Shown here in pieces: positions 1 through 9,267 of a DNA stretch of 64,000 nucleotides. Source of the DNA: Marinomonas hwangdonensis. GTDB taxonomy: Bacteria > Pseudomonadota > Gammaproteobacteria > Pseudomonadales > Marinomonadaceae. A program made the position numbers and the translations under genes. Position 1 is the stretch's first letter, and every line of letters begins with the position of its first letter. The stretch spans positions 1 to 64,000 of the forward strand of contig NZ_RIZG01000007.1 in NCBI RefSeq assembly GCF_003721245.1, given 5' to 3'. The notes under the pieces are model-generated. The model saw only the letters and a program-made list of their open reading frames with translations. It was not told where the DNA came from and made no database searches.

Positions 1-97
1 ATAATCTGACTTAATCGCACGTTCCCTAGCTAGAATGTATTCTTGTCTAAGGAAGATGGCTATTAAGACAGACTGAGATAGTTTTGCTGACCCCATC

Positions 98-278
98 CTA
101 CGAAGCCTTCTCTTCGATATGAAGCAAGTCCCTTTCGCAGACACTGAGTTGACTAGTAAGCGCCGCAAGATCCTTCCCCACTTGTTGAAAAGGGATGCTG
201 AGCTTCCATTCTAGAGTTCTCCTGTATCAATGCTTCACCAATCTGTTTAACGGCTAATGCAGCCTCAAGTTTCAGTTT
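98..278 (-). pseudogene. Possible decayed coding remnant upstream of the sucrose operon
   Basis: The first 556 bases hold no intact gene. On the minus strand two overlapping frames read like protein: about 28 charged residues running down from position 278 (KLKLEAALAVKQIGEALIQE...), then after an apparent frameshift near 200 a second run (FQQVGKDLAALTSQLSVCER...) to a stop at 98-100. On the plus strand a 31-codon ORF at 119-214 begins MKQVPFADTELTSKRRK, which faintly recalls the N terminus of IS5-type transposases. Both cannot be right. The family is not identified; either reading suggests debris from a lost gene or insertion sequence. Confidence 0.25.
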
Positions 279-411
279 TCATCGATGAATAGTTATGACG
301 ATGATGCAAAACAAGTCATCAGCCATAATGCAGGTTAAAAGCCTCCAGTGGCGGTCTGTAGGGACGTTTACGGTAATTTCTCAAATCAATGGCAGGTTTA
401 AGGGCAAAGAA

Positions 412-445
412 ATGTAACAAAAATGCTTTGTTACATGCTTTTTTT
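412..445 (+). terminator. Perfect 10-bp hairpin followed by a T run
   Basis: ATGTAACAAA (412-421) and TTTGTTACAT (427-436) form a perfect 10-bp stem with a 5-base loop, and seven T residues follow within three bases. The shape fits an intrinsic terminator insulating the operon that starts at 557, although the stem is AT-rich. A palindrome this perfect ahead of a LacI-family gene could instead be an operator. Confidence 0.45.
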
Positions 446-556
446 CAGTGTTTTGCTGATTTTTTTGGGTTGTTCACCGTTATGCTTCTAATCAGGCTAT
501 ACAATTTTAGCTAAGCGTTTTTATAATCTTTTAAATATAAAAAAAAAGGTGTTTTT

Positions 557-1540
557 ATGTCCACGGTTCGAATTATTGCTCGTCATACTGGTTTTTCAAT
601 TGCGACCATTTCAAGAGCTATTAATGAACCGGATACAGTCTCGGTAGAAACGCTTGCCGTTGTTAGAAAGGCAATGCAAGAACTAAACTATGAAAAGAAG
701 AAGAAAATCAAAAAAAAGAGCAATATTTTTGGTGTTATTTTTCCCAATATCTCTAATCCTTTTTTTTCGGAATTACTAGGGGTTCTAGAGAATGAGGCGT
801 TTCATAATGGTCGATGCATTCTTTTTTTCAATAGCCGTCATAACCTACACCAAGAGAAAATCGCCTTTGCTGAGTGCAAAAGTCATGGGGTTGATGGGGT
901 TTTTTTAGTGCCTCATACAACATCGCCAGAGTATTTAGAAACAATTAAAAACCTTTCATTTCCAACCGTGTTACTAACACAAACCTCTTCCATCCTTCCT
1001 AGCGTTGGTGTTGATCATATTGAAGGAGGGCGTTTAGTAGCAGATCACTTTTTTTCTTCTGGTCATATCAATATAGGGTATATAGGCCCAATTTCTAAGC
1101 AGGAAGGGAAGTATGTTGGCTTTATAAATAGACTTAATGAACTTGGTATTAATATTAGTGAAGAGTTCCAGTTCAATGCAGTGGAAGGTACTGTTCTAAA
1201 AGGATTTATTAATAGTTGTATAGATGAAAAGCAAAATTTAAAGATATCAGCCTTATTTTGTATGAATGATATGGTGGCGCAAAAGGTAATTGAAATATTG
1301 ACAGAATCTGGATTCGTTATTCCAAGAGATCTTGTGGTTGTCGGTTTTGATAATACTTTTAGTTCAAGGATACTGGGGATAACAAGTGTTTCTCAGCCGA
1401 TGCAAGAGATTGCACACGTTGGTTTTCAAGAAATGCTCAATTTAATAAAAGAAAATAAAAAATCTGAAAATTATTCTGCGCAATTATTATTGCCTAGATT
1501 GGTGCTGAGAGAAAGTTCTCTACAATTGAAAAGGAAATAA
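557..1540 (+). CDS. LacI family transcriptional regulator of the sucrose/fructan operon
   Basis: This 327-residue protein has the LacI layout. An N-terminal helix-turn-helix occupies about residues 3-48 (ARHTGFSIATISRAINEP), a basic hinge follows (EKKKKIKKK), and a periplasmic-binding-protein-like effector domain runs from about 58 to 320. It is the first gene of a tight operon, ending 2 bp before the sugar-binding protein gene, so it probably controls its own operon in response to sucrose or a fructo-oligosaccharide. The effector is inferred from the GH32 enzyme in the same operon. The ATG is preceded by AAAGGTG. Base composition is clearly AT-rich, as in the following genes and unlike the region after 7600. 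Confidence 0.9.
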   Translation: MSTVRIIARHTGFSIATISRAINEPDTVSVETLAVVRKAMQELNYEKKKKIKKKSNIFGVIFPNISNPFFSELLGVLENEAFHNGRCILFFNSRHNLHQEKIAFAECKSHGVDGVFLVPHTTSPEYLETIKNLSFPTVLLTQTSSILPSVGVDHIEGGRLVADHFFSSGHINIGYIGPISKQEGKYVGFINRLNELGINISEEFQFNAVEGTVLKGFINSCIDEKQNLKISALFCMNDMVAQKVIEILTESGFVIPRDLVVVGFDNTFSSRILGITSVSQPMQEIAHVGFQEMLNLIKENKKSENYSAQLLLPRLVLRESSLQLKRK

Positions 1541-1542
1541 AA

Positions 1543-2814
1543 ATGAAAAAAATAAAAATTCCATTATTAACCGGACTTCTAGCTTTAACTGCTCCTGATT
1601 TGCTACACGCGAAGCAAATAACGGCATGGGTAGTTGATGGTGAATCAGAACGCCAATATTTTGTACAAATGGAAAAGGATTTTAATGAAAAATTTGCAGG
1701 ACAAGATGTTTCGCTAAAAATTCAACCTATACCTTCTTATGATGATGCAATCCGAGCTGCTTGGATGTCAAATGACTTACCTGATGTGGTAATGGTTGAT
1801 GGTCCAAACATGGCCAACTACATTTGGTCAGGTATGTTACAACCTATCGGGAATATGCTGGATAAAGAGGTGATTGATCAAATTCTGCCCGGTGTCATAG
1901 CTCAAGGAACTTATAGTCCAGATAACAAGATCTATATGTTAAGCCAAGGTGATTCATCGGTTTTGTTGTGGGGAAATAAACAGTATTTAGACAAAGCGGG
2001 CATCGTTGTTCCTAAAACAATTGAGGATACTTGGGATTACGACCAATTTACTGAAGTGCTGAAAAAGTTGTCTAAAGTTGATGGCGTGAAATGGCCGCTT
2101 GATTTTAAATTAGGCTATGGTGGGGAATGGAATACTTATGGTTATTACCCCTTCATTAAATCCGCTGGTGGAGATATTATCGATCAAAAAACCTGGAAAG
2201 CAGACGGAACAATTAATAGTAAAGAAACCAAATCCGCTATTAATAAAATGAAAAGCTGGATAGATAATGGCTATGTTGTTCCTGCGACCGCTGGCGATAA
2301 CCGTTTTTTTGGTGATAAAACAGCGGCTTTGTCTTGGGTAGGTAACTGGATGTGGCGTTCTCATTCGCAAGCATTGGGTGATGATCTTGTTTTAATTCCT
2401 GCACCTAAATTTGGTGAGCGTTCATATGCACCAAATGGCGGTTGGGGATGGGCTGTGCCATCTTCATCAGACAATACAAAAGATATTACTACTTTTTTGA
2501 ACTTTGTGTTGTCGGCTGATCAAGTTGCGAAGTGGAGTACTGTTACTGGTTATATCCCTGCTCGTAGAGATTCAATAAAAATGACACCCATGTTTGCTGA
2601 AGGTGGTAAAGCTGAAATGTTAGCCTTGCAAGCACAAAAAATTGCAGTAGTACGCCCAGTACATCCTGCCTATCCGGTCATTACCAGTGAGTTTGGTAAA
2701 GCGCTAAAGAATATTTTCGAAGGCGCTGATATAGATACCGCATTAAACCGAGCTGCGATGGCGATTGATGATGATATCGAAGACAACATGAATTACCCAC
2801 CATTTGATAAATAA
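1543..2814 (+). CDS. ABC transporter sugar-binding protein, probable sucrose/fructo-oligosaccharide
   Basis: This 423-residue extracellular solute-binding protein belongs to the MalE/UgpB class (SBP family 1). Residues 1-23 form a signal peptide ending LLHA, so the mature protein should be periplasmic. The rest follows the two-lobe fold, with the family's usual Trp/Gly-rich stretch (NGGWGWAVPSSS) in the C-terminal half. The start is supported by AAGGAAAT immediately upstream. It precedes two permeases, a GH32 fructosidase and an ATPase, so sucrose or short fructans are the likely ligand. The specificity is inferred from context only. Confidence 0.88.
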   Translation: MKKIKIPLLTGLLALTAPDLLHAKQITAWVVDGESERQYFVQMEKDFNEKFAGQDVSLKIQPIPSYDDAIRAAWMSNDLPDVVMVDGPNMANYIWSGMLQPIGNMLDKEVIDQILPGVIAQGTYSPDNKIYMLSQGDSSVLLWGNKQYLDKAGIVVPKTIEDTWDYDQFTEVLKKLSKVDGVKWPLDFKLGYGGEWNTYGYYPFIKSAGGDIIDQKTWKADGTINSKETKSAINKMKSWIDNGYVVPATAGDNRFFGDKTAALSWVGNWMWRSHSQALGDDLVLIPAPKFGERSYAPNGGWGWAVPSSSDNTKDITTFLNFVLSADQVAKWSTVTGYIPARRDSIKMTPMFAEGGKAEMLALQAQKIAVVRPVHPAYPVITSEFGKALKNIFEGADIDTALNRAAMAIDDDIEDNMNYPPFDK

Positions 2815-2824
2815 CATTTAAATT

Positions 2825-2853
2825 GTTGGCAATACTTTATTGCCAACTTCCTT
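2825..2853 (+). terminator. Intercistronic hairpin after the binding-protein gene
   Basis: GTTGGCAAT (2825-2833) pairs perfectly with ATTGCCAAC (2839-2847) across a 5-base loop, followed by a short pyrimidine-rich tract. It lies between the binding-protein and first permease genes, where mal-type operons often carry a hairpin that attenuates read-through or stabilises upstream mRNA. This would give more binding protein than permease. Confidence 0.55.
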
Positions 2854-2876
2854 TTTAAATTTCACGGACACTTATT

Positions 2877-3752
2877 ATGAAAAGTTATAGACGCTTTTTA
2901 CCTGAAGTGGGGATGTTATTGCCTGCAATTATATTAATGGTTGTTTTTATTTTCATTCCATTTTTCTTGTCAGGGTATTTTTCATTCACTAACGAGCGAT
3001 TAATGCCGAGGCCGATTCCAACACAATGGATAGGGTTAAGAAATTACGAACGTATATTGGCCGATAGTGAATTTTGGATGTCAGTAAAAAATACACTGTA
3101 TTTTGCTATTGTTGTTATTCCAATTCAATTGAGTTTGGCATTAGCGTCTGCAATTTTATTAAACAGTAAGCTTAAGTTTATTGCGGTCTTTAGAGGTATT
3201 ACTATTTTACCAATACTGACCCCTATCACTGTTATTGTTGTCATTTGGGCTGCTATTTTTCAAACGCCAGATGGATTGTTAAATGGCATTTATCAATGGT
3301 TAACTGGCTCTTCTGATTACATTGATTGGTTAGGTGATGAAGCAATCGCAATGTTATCTATTGTTCTTTTATCAATTTGGGCTTCGTTTCCATTTCAAAT
3401 GTTAATCTACTTAGCTGGTTTGCAAGAGATTCCAAAAGATCGCTATGAGGCAGCAGAGATTGATGGTTTTAATAAATGGCAGCAGTTTAGATATATCACT
3501 TTTCCTGGTTTGAGAAATACCAATATTTTTGTGGTCATCATTACCACAATTGGGGCATTAAGCCTGTTTACTCAAGTGAATATTTTAACTGGAGGTGGGC
3601 CAAATGGTTCTACCACAACCATTATTCAGTATATGTTTAGTAATGGTTTTTCATCTCAAAAAATTGGCTATGCTTCTGCAGTATCCGTCATATTTTTTAT
3701 TGCAGTTGCCTCACTTGGTTTGCTTCAACGTCGTCTAATGAGAAATGAATAG
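2877..3752 (+). CDS. Sugar ABC transporter permease, MalF/UgpA type
   Basis: This 291-residue inner-membrane protein has about six hydrophobic segments. The EAA-type cytoplasmic loop is visible as DRYEAAEIDGFNKWQQFRYITFPGL at about residues 190-215, the contact point for the ATPase. The first segment lies at about residues 13-35. It follows the binding protein and precedes the second permease by 10 bp, and the two should form the heterodimeric channel. The start is an ATG at the end of the post-hairpin leader, with weak ribosome-binding sequence. Substrate is assigned from the operon. Confidence 0.9.
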   Translation: MKSYRRFLPEVGMLLPAIILMVVFIFIPFFLSGYFSFTNERLMPRPIPTQWIGLRNYERILADSEFWMSVKNTLYFAIVVIPIQLSLALASAILLNSKLKFIAVFRGITILPILTPITVIVVIWAAIFQTPDGLLNGIYQWLTGSSDYIDWLGDEAIAMLSIVLLSIWASFPFQMLIYLAGLQEIPKDRYEAAEIDGFNKWQQFRYITFPGLRNTNIFVVIITTIGALSLFTQVNILTGGGPNGSTTTIIQYMFSNGFSSQKIGYASAVSVIFFIAVASLGLLQRRLMRNE

Positions 3753-3762
3753 GAATTGAAGA

Positions 3763-4587
3763 ATGCAATATTTTAAATACTTTTTAGCATTTATACTGTC
3801 TATGTTTATTCTAATTCCATTAATGATGGCAGTAACAATTAGTTTAAACCCATCTAATACTGATATTTTGGCGAATATGGGGTCTTGGAAAAGTTTTATT
3901 CCTCAGGTGTTTTCTTTTGATAACTATCGTGCCGTTTGGTCAGATCCTTATCACCCTTTTGGTCTCTATCTCTTTAATACCTTTCTTATTACTTCAATAT
4001 CATTAACCTTATCGTTGGTGGTTAACTCTTGTGCGGCTTTTTCGCTAGCATGGGGAGAGGGGAAATACCGGAAGTATATATTAGCTGCAATTATTTCTGT
4101 GCTAGCGATTCCCGGAGAGAGTTTAGTTTTACCGCAGTTATTAATGGTAAGTAAAGCCAACCTTGTTGATACCTATGCAGTACAAATTCTACCGGGACTT
4201 GCCAATGCGTTCTTTATATTCTTGTTTTATCAATTCTTCAGCAAGATACCAAAAGATCTCATTGACGCAGCAAGGGTGGATGGTTTTAGTCTATTTCAAA
4301 CCTACCTGAAAATTGCTTTACCTTTATCAAAACCAGTGTGTGTCACTGTTTGTATTTTGCATTTTCTAGGTATTTGGAATAGTTATCTATGGCCCATTAT
4401 GGTAACTCGTGGTCCAGAAGTTCGTCCATTATCTGTCGCTATGGCTGCATACTTTGGTAGTAATCAAACTCAATGGGGTAACGTTATGGCATTTGCTGTT
4501 TGCATGGCCATACCTGTCATTATCTTCTTTTTAATTATTCAGCGTCAATTTATCGCTAGTATTACTGGTTCATCTGTAAAAGGTTAA
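3763..4587 (+). CDS. Sugar ABC transporter permease, MalG/UgpE type
   Basis: This 274-residue protein is the second channel subunit. The N-terminal membrane segment (residues 5-25) is followed by a periplasmic loop and the permease core. The EAA-like loop reads KDLIDAARVDGFSLFQTYLKIALPL at about residues 165-190, and the C terminus ends with the short hydrophilic tail usual for MalG-type subunits. It lies 10 bp after the first permease, with GGAATTGAAG ahead of its ATG, and 5 bp before the GH32 gene, consistent with one transcript. Confidence 0.9.
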   Translation: MQYFKYFLAFILSMFILIPLMMAVTISLNPSNTDILANMGSWKSFIPQVFSFDNYRAVWSDPYHPFGLYLFNTFLITSISLTLSLVVNSCAAFSLAWGEGKYRKYILAAIISVLAIPGESLVLPQLLMVSKANLVDTYAVQILPGLANAFFIFLFYQFFSKIPKDLIDAARVDGFSLFQTYLKIALPLSKPVCVTVCILHFLGIWNSYLWPIMVTRGPEVRPLSVAMAAYFGSNQTQWGNVMAFAVCMAIPVIIFFLIIQRQFIASITGSSVKG

Positions 4588-4592
4588 TTTTA

Positions 4593-6005
4593 ATGTCAAG
4601 TAAAAATGATTTATATAGACCCGCGATACATTTCTCTCCCGCCTTTGGTTGGCTAAATGATCCAAATGGTTTGGTTTATTCTGAGGGGCAATGGCATATG
4701 TTCTACCAGTATTATCCAATGGATACTATTTGGGGTCCAATGCACTGGGGACATGCAGTCAGTCAAAACTTGGTAACTTGGCAGCATTATCCGATTGCTT
4801 TGGCTCCTGATGAATTAGGTAATATGTTTTCGGGATCAGCGATTGTAGATAAAGCTAATACAAGTGGTCTTTTTCAGAAAGAATCTGAGGCTAATTTGGT
4901 GGCTTATTATACTGCAAGCTTGCCGAGCTCAGATACTTCATTGGCTGATTATCAGACGCAATGTTTAGCTTATAGTGATGATCAGGGTTTGAATTGGATA
5001 AAGTACGAGCAAAACCCTATTTTAAATAATCCTAAAATAGAGTGTTTCCGTGACCCGAAAGTATTTTGGTTTGATCAAGCTAAGCACTGGGTGATGGTGA
5101 TTACCCATGGACAATCGATTGGTATTTATTACTCTCAAAATATGATCGACTGGGAATTAAGTTCAGATTTTGGTGCAGAAGAGGGGCACCATAGTAATGG
5201 ACCATGGGAATGTCCTGACCTGTTTCCATTGACAGCGCAAAATGGCGTGACTAAATGGATAATGGTTGTCGGTATCGGCGACGGTTGTTATGCCCCTGGC
5301 TCTGGCACGCAATATTTTATTGGTGATTTCGATGGTAAAAATTTTACTAACGAAGCCCCTGCCGACAAAGTATTGTGGATGGACTATGGTCGAGATTATT
5401 ACGCTACACAAAGTTGGTCTAATGCACCTGATAATAAAAGAATTGCTATTTCTTGGATGAGTAACTGGCGATATGCTCGTCAAACTGAAACAAAAACATT
5501 CCGTGGTATTATGACTTTACCAAGAGAATTTAGTTTGATTTGTAATGAAAGTGGCCATTATATTTTGAGGCAGTCATTTTGTGAGTCGGTATCTGATTTT
5601 TTCAATGAAACAATGCCAAATGATAATGTTGGTGTTTTTCGTGTGAAAGGCAAAATGATGCTTGAAATAGGCGAGGAAATTGAAATCAATTTATTTGAAG
5701 AAGATTGCCCTCAGTTTATATTCAAGAGGCTTGATGCGAAAACAATTTCTATTATTAATAATCGTCTTTATCTAGGCTCAGACAAAGTTATGGAAGATGA
5801 ATTTCCACATAACTATACCTCAAATATCACTAATGAAAAGTTTGAAAATGGTCTTGAGATAATAGTTGATAAAGGCGCTGTTGAACTTCTTTTCGCTGAT
5901 GGTACCTTTAGTATGACTCAACTTTATTTCCCCGATAAAATCGAAAATAAAATTCAAATAACTGGCTCTGGTCAATTTTCATCTATCACTGAAGATACCA
6001 AATAA
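4593..6005 (+). CDS. GH32 beta-fructofuranosidase (sucrase/fructanase), intracellular
   Basis: This 470-residue glycoside hydrolase of family 32 hydrolyses terminal beta-fructosyl bonds of sucrose and short fructans. The catalytic motifs are all visible: WLNDPNG at residues 20-26 with the nucleophile Asp23, FRDPK with the transition-state-stabilising Asp at about 154, and ECPDLF with the acid/base Glu at about 206. A five-bladed propeller should fill residues 10-320, and a shorter beta-sandwich the C-terminal part. There is no signal peptide, so the enzyme acts in the cytoplasm on intact sugar brought in by the adjoining ABC importer rather than on phosphorylated sugar from a PTS. Whether sucrose or an oligofructan is preferred cannot be told. 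Confidence 0.92.
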   Translation: MSSKNDLYRPAIHFSPAFGWLNDPNGLVYSEGQWHMFYQYYPMDTIWGPMHWGHAVSQNLVTWQHYPIALAPDELGNMFSGSAIVDKANTSGLFQKESEANLVAYYTASLPSSDTSLADYQTQCLAYSDDQGLNWIKYEQNPILNNPKIECFRDPKVFWFDQAKHWVMVITHGQSIGIYYSQNMIDWELSSDFGAEEGHHSNGPWECPDLFPLTAQNGVTKWIMVVGIGDGCYAPGSGTQYFIGDFDGKNFTNEAPADKVLWMDYGRDYYATQSWSNAPDNKRIAISWMSNWRYARQTETKTFRGIMTLPREFSLICNESGHYILRQSFCESVSDFFNETMPNDNVGVFRVKGKMMLEIGEEIEINLFEEDCPQFIFKRLDAKTISIINNRLYLGSDKVMEDEFPHNYTSNITNEKFENGLEIIVDKGAVELLFADGTFSMTQLYFPDKIENKIQITGSGQFSSITEDTK

Positions 6006-6020
6006 TATAAGAGTAATAAT

Positions 6021-7115
6021 ATGTCAAATTTGAAATTAAGTGGAATAAGTAAATCTTTCGATGGCATTAAAACCATTCATGATGTTGATCTAGATATTAA
6101 AGATGGTGAGTTTGTTGTCTTTGTTGGCCCATCCGGTTGTGGTAAATCTACATTATTAAGATTAATTGCCGGACTTGAAAAAGTTACCGAGGGCGAAATT
6201 AATATAGGAGGCAGAGTTGTTAATGATTTAGAGCCTTCTAAGCGTGGTATATCGATGGTGTTTCAATCCTATGCGCTGTATCCACACATGACAGTTCGAC
6301 AAAATATGAGTGTTGGTCTTAAAGTTGCAGGTCTGAAGAAAAGTGAGATTGAAAGAAAAGTTAATGAAGCGGCTAAAATTTTACAATTAGACGATTTAAT
6401 GGAGCGTAAGCCGGCACAATTATCTGGAGGTCAAAGACAGCGTGTTGCTATTGGGCGCTCTATTGTTCGTAATCCAGATGTATTCTTATTTGATGAACCG
6501 TTATCAAATTTGGATGCCGAGTTGCGTGTAAAGATGCGTTTAGAAATTACTGCATTGCATGAGCAACTTAAAAGTACAATGGTCTATGTTACTCATGATC
6601 AAGTTGAAGCCATGACCATGGCCGATAAAATCGTCGTACTAAAAGAGGGTAGAGTCGTGCAAGTTGGTTCTCCTCTGGAATTATACAATAATCCAGTTAA
6701 TCAATTTGTTGGTGGTTTTATAGGCTCACCAAGAATGAATTTCATTGCTGCTTCTTTTCATAAACAAGAAGGTAAGAATATTACATTAAAAACAACGGCT
6801 GGTGAAAATGTTGACTTTGCCCTGGACACGGATACGACACTAAAAAATACTCCATTATCAATCGGTATTCGTCCTGAACATATTGCTTTAGGAAGTAAAT
6901 ACTCAGTCAAAATAAGACTGAAAATAAAGGCTATCGAATTGCTTGGAGGGACAAGTTATGTTCATGGAAGTCAAGAAAATGGCGAAGACTTGATTGTTGA
7001 AATAAAATCAGAAAATATGCTGGAACGTCATAAAGAATATGATTTTTCTTTTTGTCCATCACAATGCCATGTTTTCGACCATTTAGGTAACGTCATTAAA
7101 CTTGTTAGAAATTAA
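6021..7115 (+). CDS. Sugar ABC transporter ATPase, MalK/UgpC/MsmK type
   Basis: This 364-residue ATPase powers the importer encoded just upstream. Walker A (GPSGCGKST) is at about residues 36-44, the signature LSGGQRQR at about 134-141, Walker B (VFLFDEP) at about 154-160, and the H-loop THDQ near 193. The C-terminal 120 residues form the OB-fold regulatory domain of the MalK group (IGIRPEHI). It is the last gene of the AT-rich operon. A paralogue with the same layout serves the galactoside importer at 11224-12327. Confidence 0.93.
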   Translation: MSNLKLSGISKSFDGIKTIHDVDLDIKDGEFVVFVGPSGCGKSTLLRLIAGLEKVTEGEINIGGRVVNDLEPSKRGISMVFQSYALYPHMTVRQNMSVGLKVAGLKKSEIERKVNEAAKILQLDDLMERKPAQLSGGQRQRVAIGRSIVRNPDVFLFDEPLSNLDAELRVKMRLEITALHEQLKSTMVYVTHDQVEAMTMADKIVVLKEGRVVQVGSPLELYNNPVNQFVGGFIGSPRMNFIAASFHKQEGKNITLKTTAGENVDFALDTDTTLKNTPLSIGIRPEHIALGSKYSVKIRLKIKAIELLGGTSYVHGSQENGEDLIVEIKSENMLERHKEYDFSFCPSQCHVFDHLGNVIKLVRN

Positions 7116-7130
7116 TTTCATTTAACTTAG

Positions 7131-7525
7131 GGCGTTAGCACCCAAGGAGAAGGGGTAGAAGGCATTACGGAAGATCCCGCCCCCCAATACCTTGGTAATC
7201 AGTTCGGTGCCGTCGTTTTCGAGTCGGTGGTTGGTATCGCGCTTGGGGCGCTTTCAAGCGCAGGAGCCGGAGATTAACCTTTGCCTGAGTCCGAGTATTG
7301 TTTTGTCAGCCATTGATGATTGATATACGGCAGCCGATTAAAGAGCAGTCAATTACTATTCCTATGATTACCGGTATTGGGCCAGATGTTGCGCCAGCGC
7401 CGCATTTTAAGTATCAAAAAATCATGACGTTCAAACGCTGGATTGAGCACGAAGTGAAGGCGATTGATTCGTCTTGGGCGACATATTTAAAAATGCATCC
7501 CGAGATGAGCGAGGTGACTGTCTAG
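7131..7525 (+). pseudogene. Fragments of an unidentified gene downstream of the sucrose operon
   Basis: Two protein-like stretches occur here without a good start or ribosome-binding site. The first (7131-7277) is open but has a stop directly before it and no start codon; it reads VEGITEDPAPQYLGNQFGAV and then a small-residue-rich hydrophobic run. The second (7298-7525, TTG start) is 75 codons with GIGPDVAPAPHFKYQKI and ends in a Trp-containing helix-like tail. They are in different frames. I do not recognise the family. The higher GC content than the operon just upstream suggests the broken end of an older resident gene at the island boundary. Confidence 0.35.
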
Positions 7526-7618
7526 TGTTTAAAGCCAATATGGATTATTTTTAGGAAAAACGGTGTTGAATTTGTTACAGTCTGTCGTTAGTCAAAAATA
7601 AGGTTGCGTCTCTGTATT

Positions 7619-8980
7619 ATGCCCATTAGAAATTTAGTTGAATCACAGCCTACTTTTGCTCTTCATCCAGAACAGTTTCACGTTTTACCGTCCGCGCTTG
7701 GGTACCGTGATTATTTACTGAATGCTATTCGTGATGCGATATCCCGGGTTTATCTTGTGGCCTTGTATCTTGAAGATGATGAGGCGGGTAGGGCTGTTCT
7801 GACCGCCACCTATGAAGCCAAGCAGCGTAACCCTAAGCTAGATATAATTATTTGTGTTGATTGGCATCGTGCGCAACGGGGTCTCATCGGTTCAGAAAAC
7901 CAGGGGATGGAAAAAGCGGCCGGCAACGCAGCTATGTATCAGGCTTTTGCGGAAAAATACGAGCACGCTATTCCTATTTATGGTGTACCTGTGCGTAACC
8001 GTGAGATTTTTGGTGTTTTGCATTTAAAAGGTTTTGTCATTGATGATACGGTGATTTACAGCGGTGCCAGTATCAACAATGTTTATTTGCACTATTTGGA
8101 TCGCTACCGTTTTGATCGTTATCACGTCATTCAGGATGCGCCCTTGGCAAACAGTATGGTGGATTTTGTGCAAAATCAGATGCTGTGTCATGGTGCTGTG
8201 ACCAATCTATCTCAGTCTCCTTTGCCAACGACCAGAGAGTTAAAGCCTGCAATCCGTGCGTTTCGTGCATCTTTAGGGCAGTCGTCTTACAGAAAAGTGG
8301 GTGTGCAGACAGAGGGTTCTCATCAGGGGGATATTCTGGTGACGCCATTAGTGGGCATTGGCAGGCGACACAATGCATTAAACCAACGTATTACAGATTT
8401 ACTGGCTTCTTCGCAAAAAGAAATTGTGCTTTGTACGCCGTATTTTAACTTTCCTAAAGTCGTGTTGAGAGAAGTAAAGCGAGCCATAAAACGCGGTGTT
8501 AAGGTACACATTATTGTCGGTGATAAAACCGCGAACGATTTTTACCTCGCTCCTGATCAGCCTTTTAAAGCCATTGGGGGCTTGCCGTATTTATACGAGA
8601 TAAATTTGCGTAAGTTTGCCATCGCCAATGAGTCTCATATTGCCACTGGGGGCTTGTCGATTCATTTATGGAAGCACGACCACCACAGTTATCACTTAAA
8701 GGGGCTTTGGGTAGATCAGCAGACCATGTTGCTGACAGGGAACAATGTCAATCCTAGAGCCTGGGTGTTGGATTTAGAAAATGGCTTGCTAATAGAAGAC
8801 CCTAAACAGCGGTTGTTGGCTAAGTTCACTGCTGAGTTCGAGAACATTTATCAGCATACCCAGCGAATGACCTCTTCGGGTCAACTAGAGACCTTGCAGG
8901 ATTACCCGGATAAGGCGCAAAGTCTGCTAAAGAAAGTCATTCGGTCACGGGCAGATCGCTTACTAAAGCGCATTTTGTAG
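7619..8980 (+). CDS. pssA: CDP-diacylglycerol--serine O-phosphatidyltransferase
   Basis: PssA makes phosphatidylserine from CDP-diacylglycerol and serine, the precursor of phosphatidylethanolamine. The protein (about 453 residues) belongs to the phospholipase-D-like class used by gammaproteobacteria. Two HKD motifs are visible: HLKGFVIDD near residue 135 and YHLKGLWVD near residue 358. The stretches VDWHRAQRG, PVYGVPVRNRE-like and GDKTANDFY match the Escherichia coli enzyme closely. An in-frame TTG at 7604 is an alternative start; the ATG at 7619 was chosen for the usual N terminus, although no strong ribosome-binding site is near either. It is transcribed alone and converges with the next gene. 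Confidence 0.93.
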   Translation: MPIRNLVESQPTFALHPEQFHVLPSALGYRDYLLNAIRDAISRVYLVALYLEDDEAGRAVLTATYEAKQRNPKLDIIICVDWHRAQRGLIGSENQGMEKAAGNAAMYQAFAEKYEHAIPIYGVPVRNREIFGVLHLKGFVIDDTVIYSGASINNVYLHYLDRYRFDRYHVIQDAPLANSMVDFVQNQMLCHGAVTNLSQSPLPTTRELKPAIRAFRASLGQSSYRKVGVQTEGSHQGDILVTPLVGIGRRHNALNQRITDLLASSQKEIVLCTPYFNFPKVVLREVKRAIKRGVKVHIIVGDKTANDFYLAPDQPFKAIGGLPYLYEINLRKFAIANESHIATGGLSIHLWKHDHHSYHLKGLWVDQQTMLLTGNNVNPRAWVLDLENGLLIEDPKQRLLAKFTAEFENIYQHTQRMTSSGQLETLQDYPDKAQSLLKKVIRSRADRLLKRIL

Positions 8981-8986
8981 CAGACA

Positions 8987-9244
8987 TTATTTTTTCAAGC
9001 TGACTTTTAAGCTATTTAGTCGTTCTATGCCTTTTTTACGCTGCAGATGAATGACTAAAATCTTTTCTTCAAGCTCAGTAAACGCCTCTCCTTGGGGGAG
9101 GCTTTTGAGTTTTTCCTGCCAGTCTTTTTCTTTTGCCTTGAGTTGTTTTAGCAATTTTTTTAATGCGGCAATTTCTCGCTTTTTGCCCTGAATATTGTCA
9201 TCAAAAAAAAGACTCAACTTGGCCAGTAGTGTTTTCGCTTTCAT
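8987..9244 (-). CDS. Small charged coiled-coil protein
   Basis: This 85-residue lysine-rich protein (KREIAALKKLLKQLKAKEKD in the middle) is predicted to be almost entirely helical coiled coil. No known domain is recognised. The ATG at 9244 is chosen because AGAGGTGACC precedes it; a TTG upstream at 9265 is in frame but lacks a site. It sits 23 bp downstream of the Na/Pi cotransporter stop and is probably co-transcribed with it. A role cannot be assigned. Confidence 0.7.
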   Translation of the reverse strand: MKAKTLLAKLSLFFDDNIQGKKREIAALKKLLKQLKAKEKDWQEKLKSLPQGEAFTELEEKILVIHLQRKKGIERLNSLKVSLKK

Positions 9245-9267
9245 GGTCACCTCTGTAAGGCTCAATA

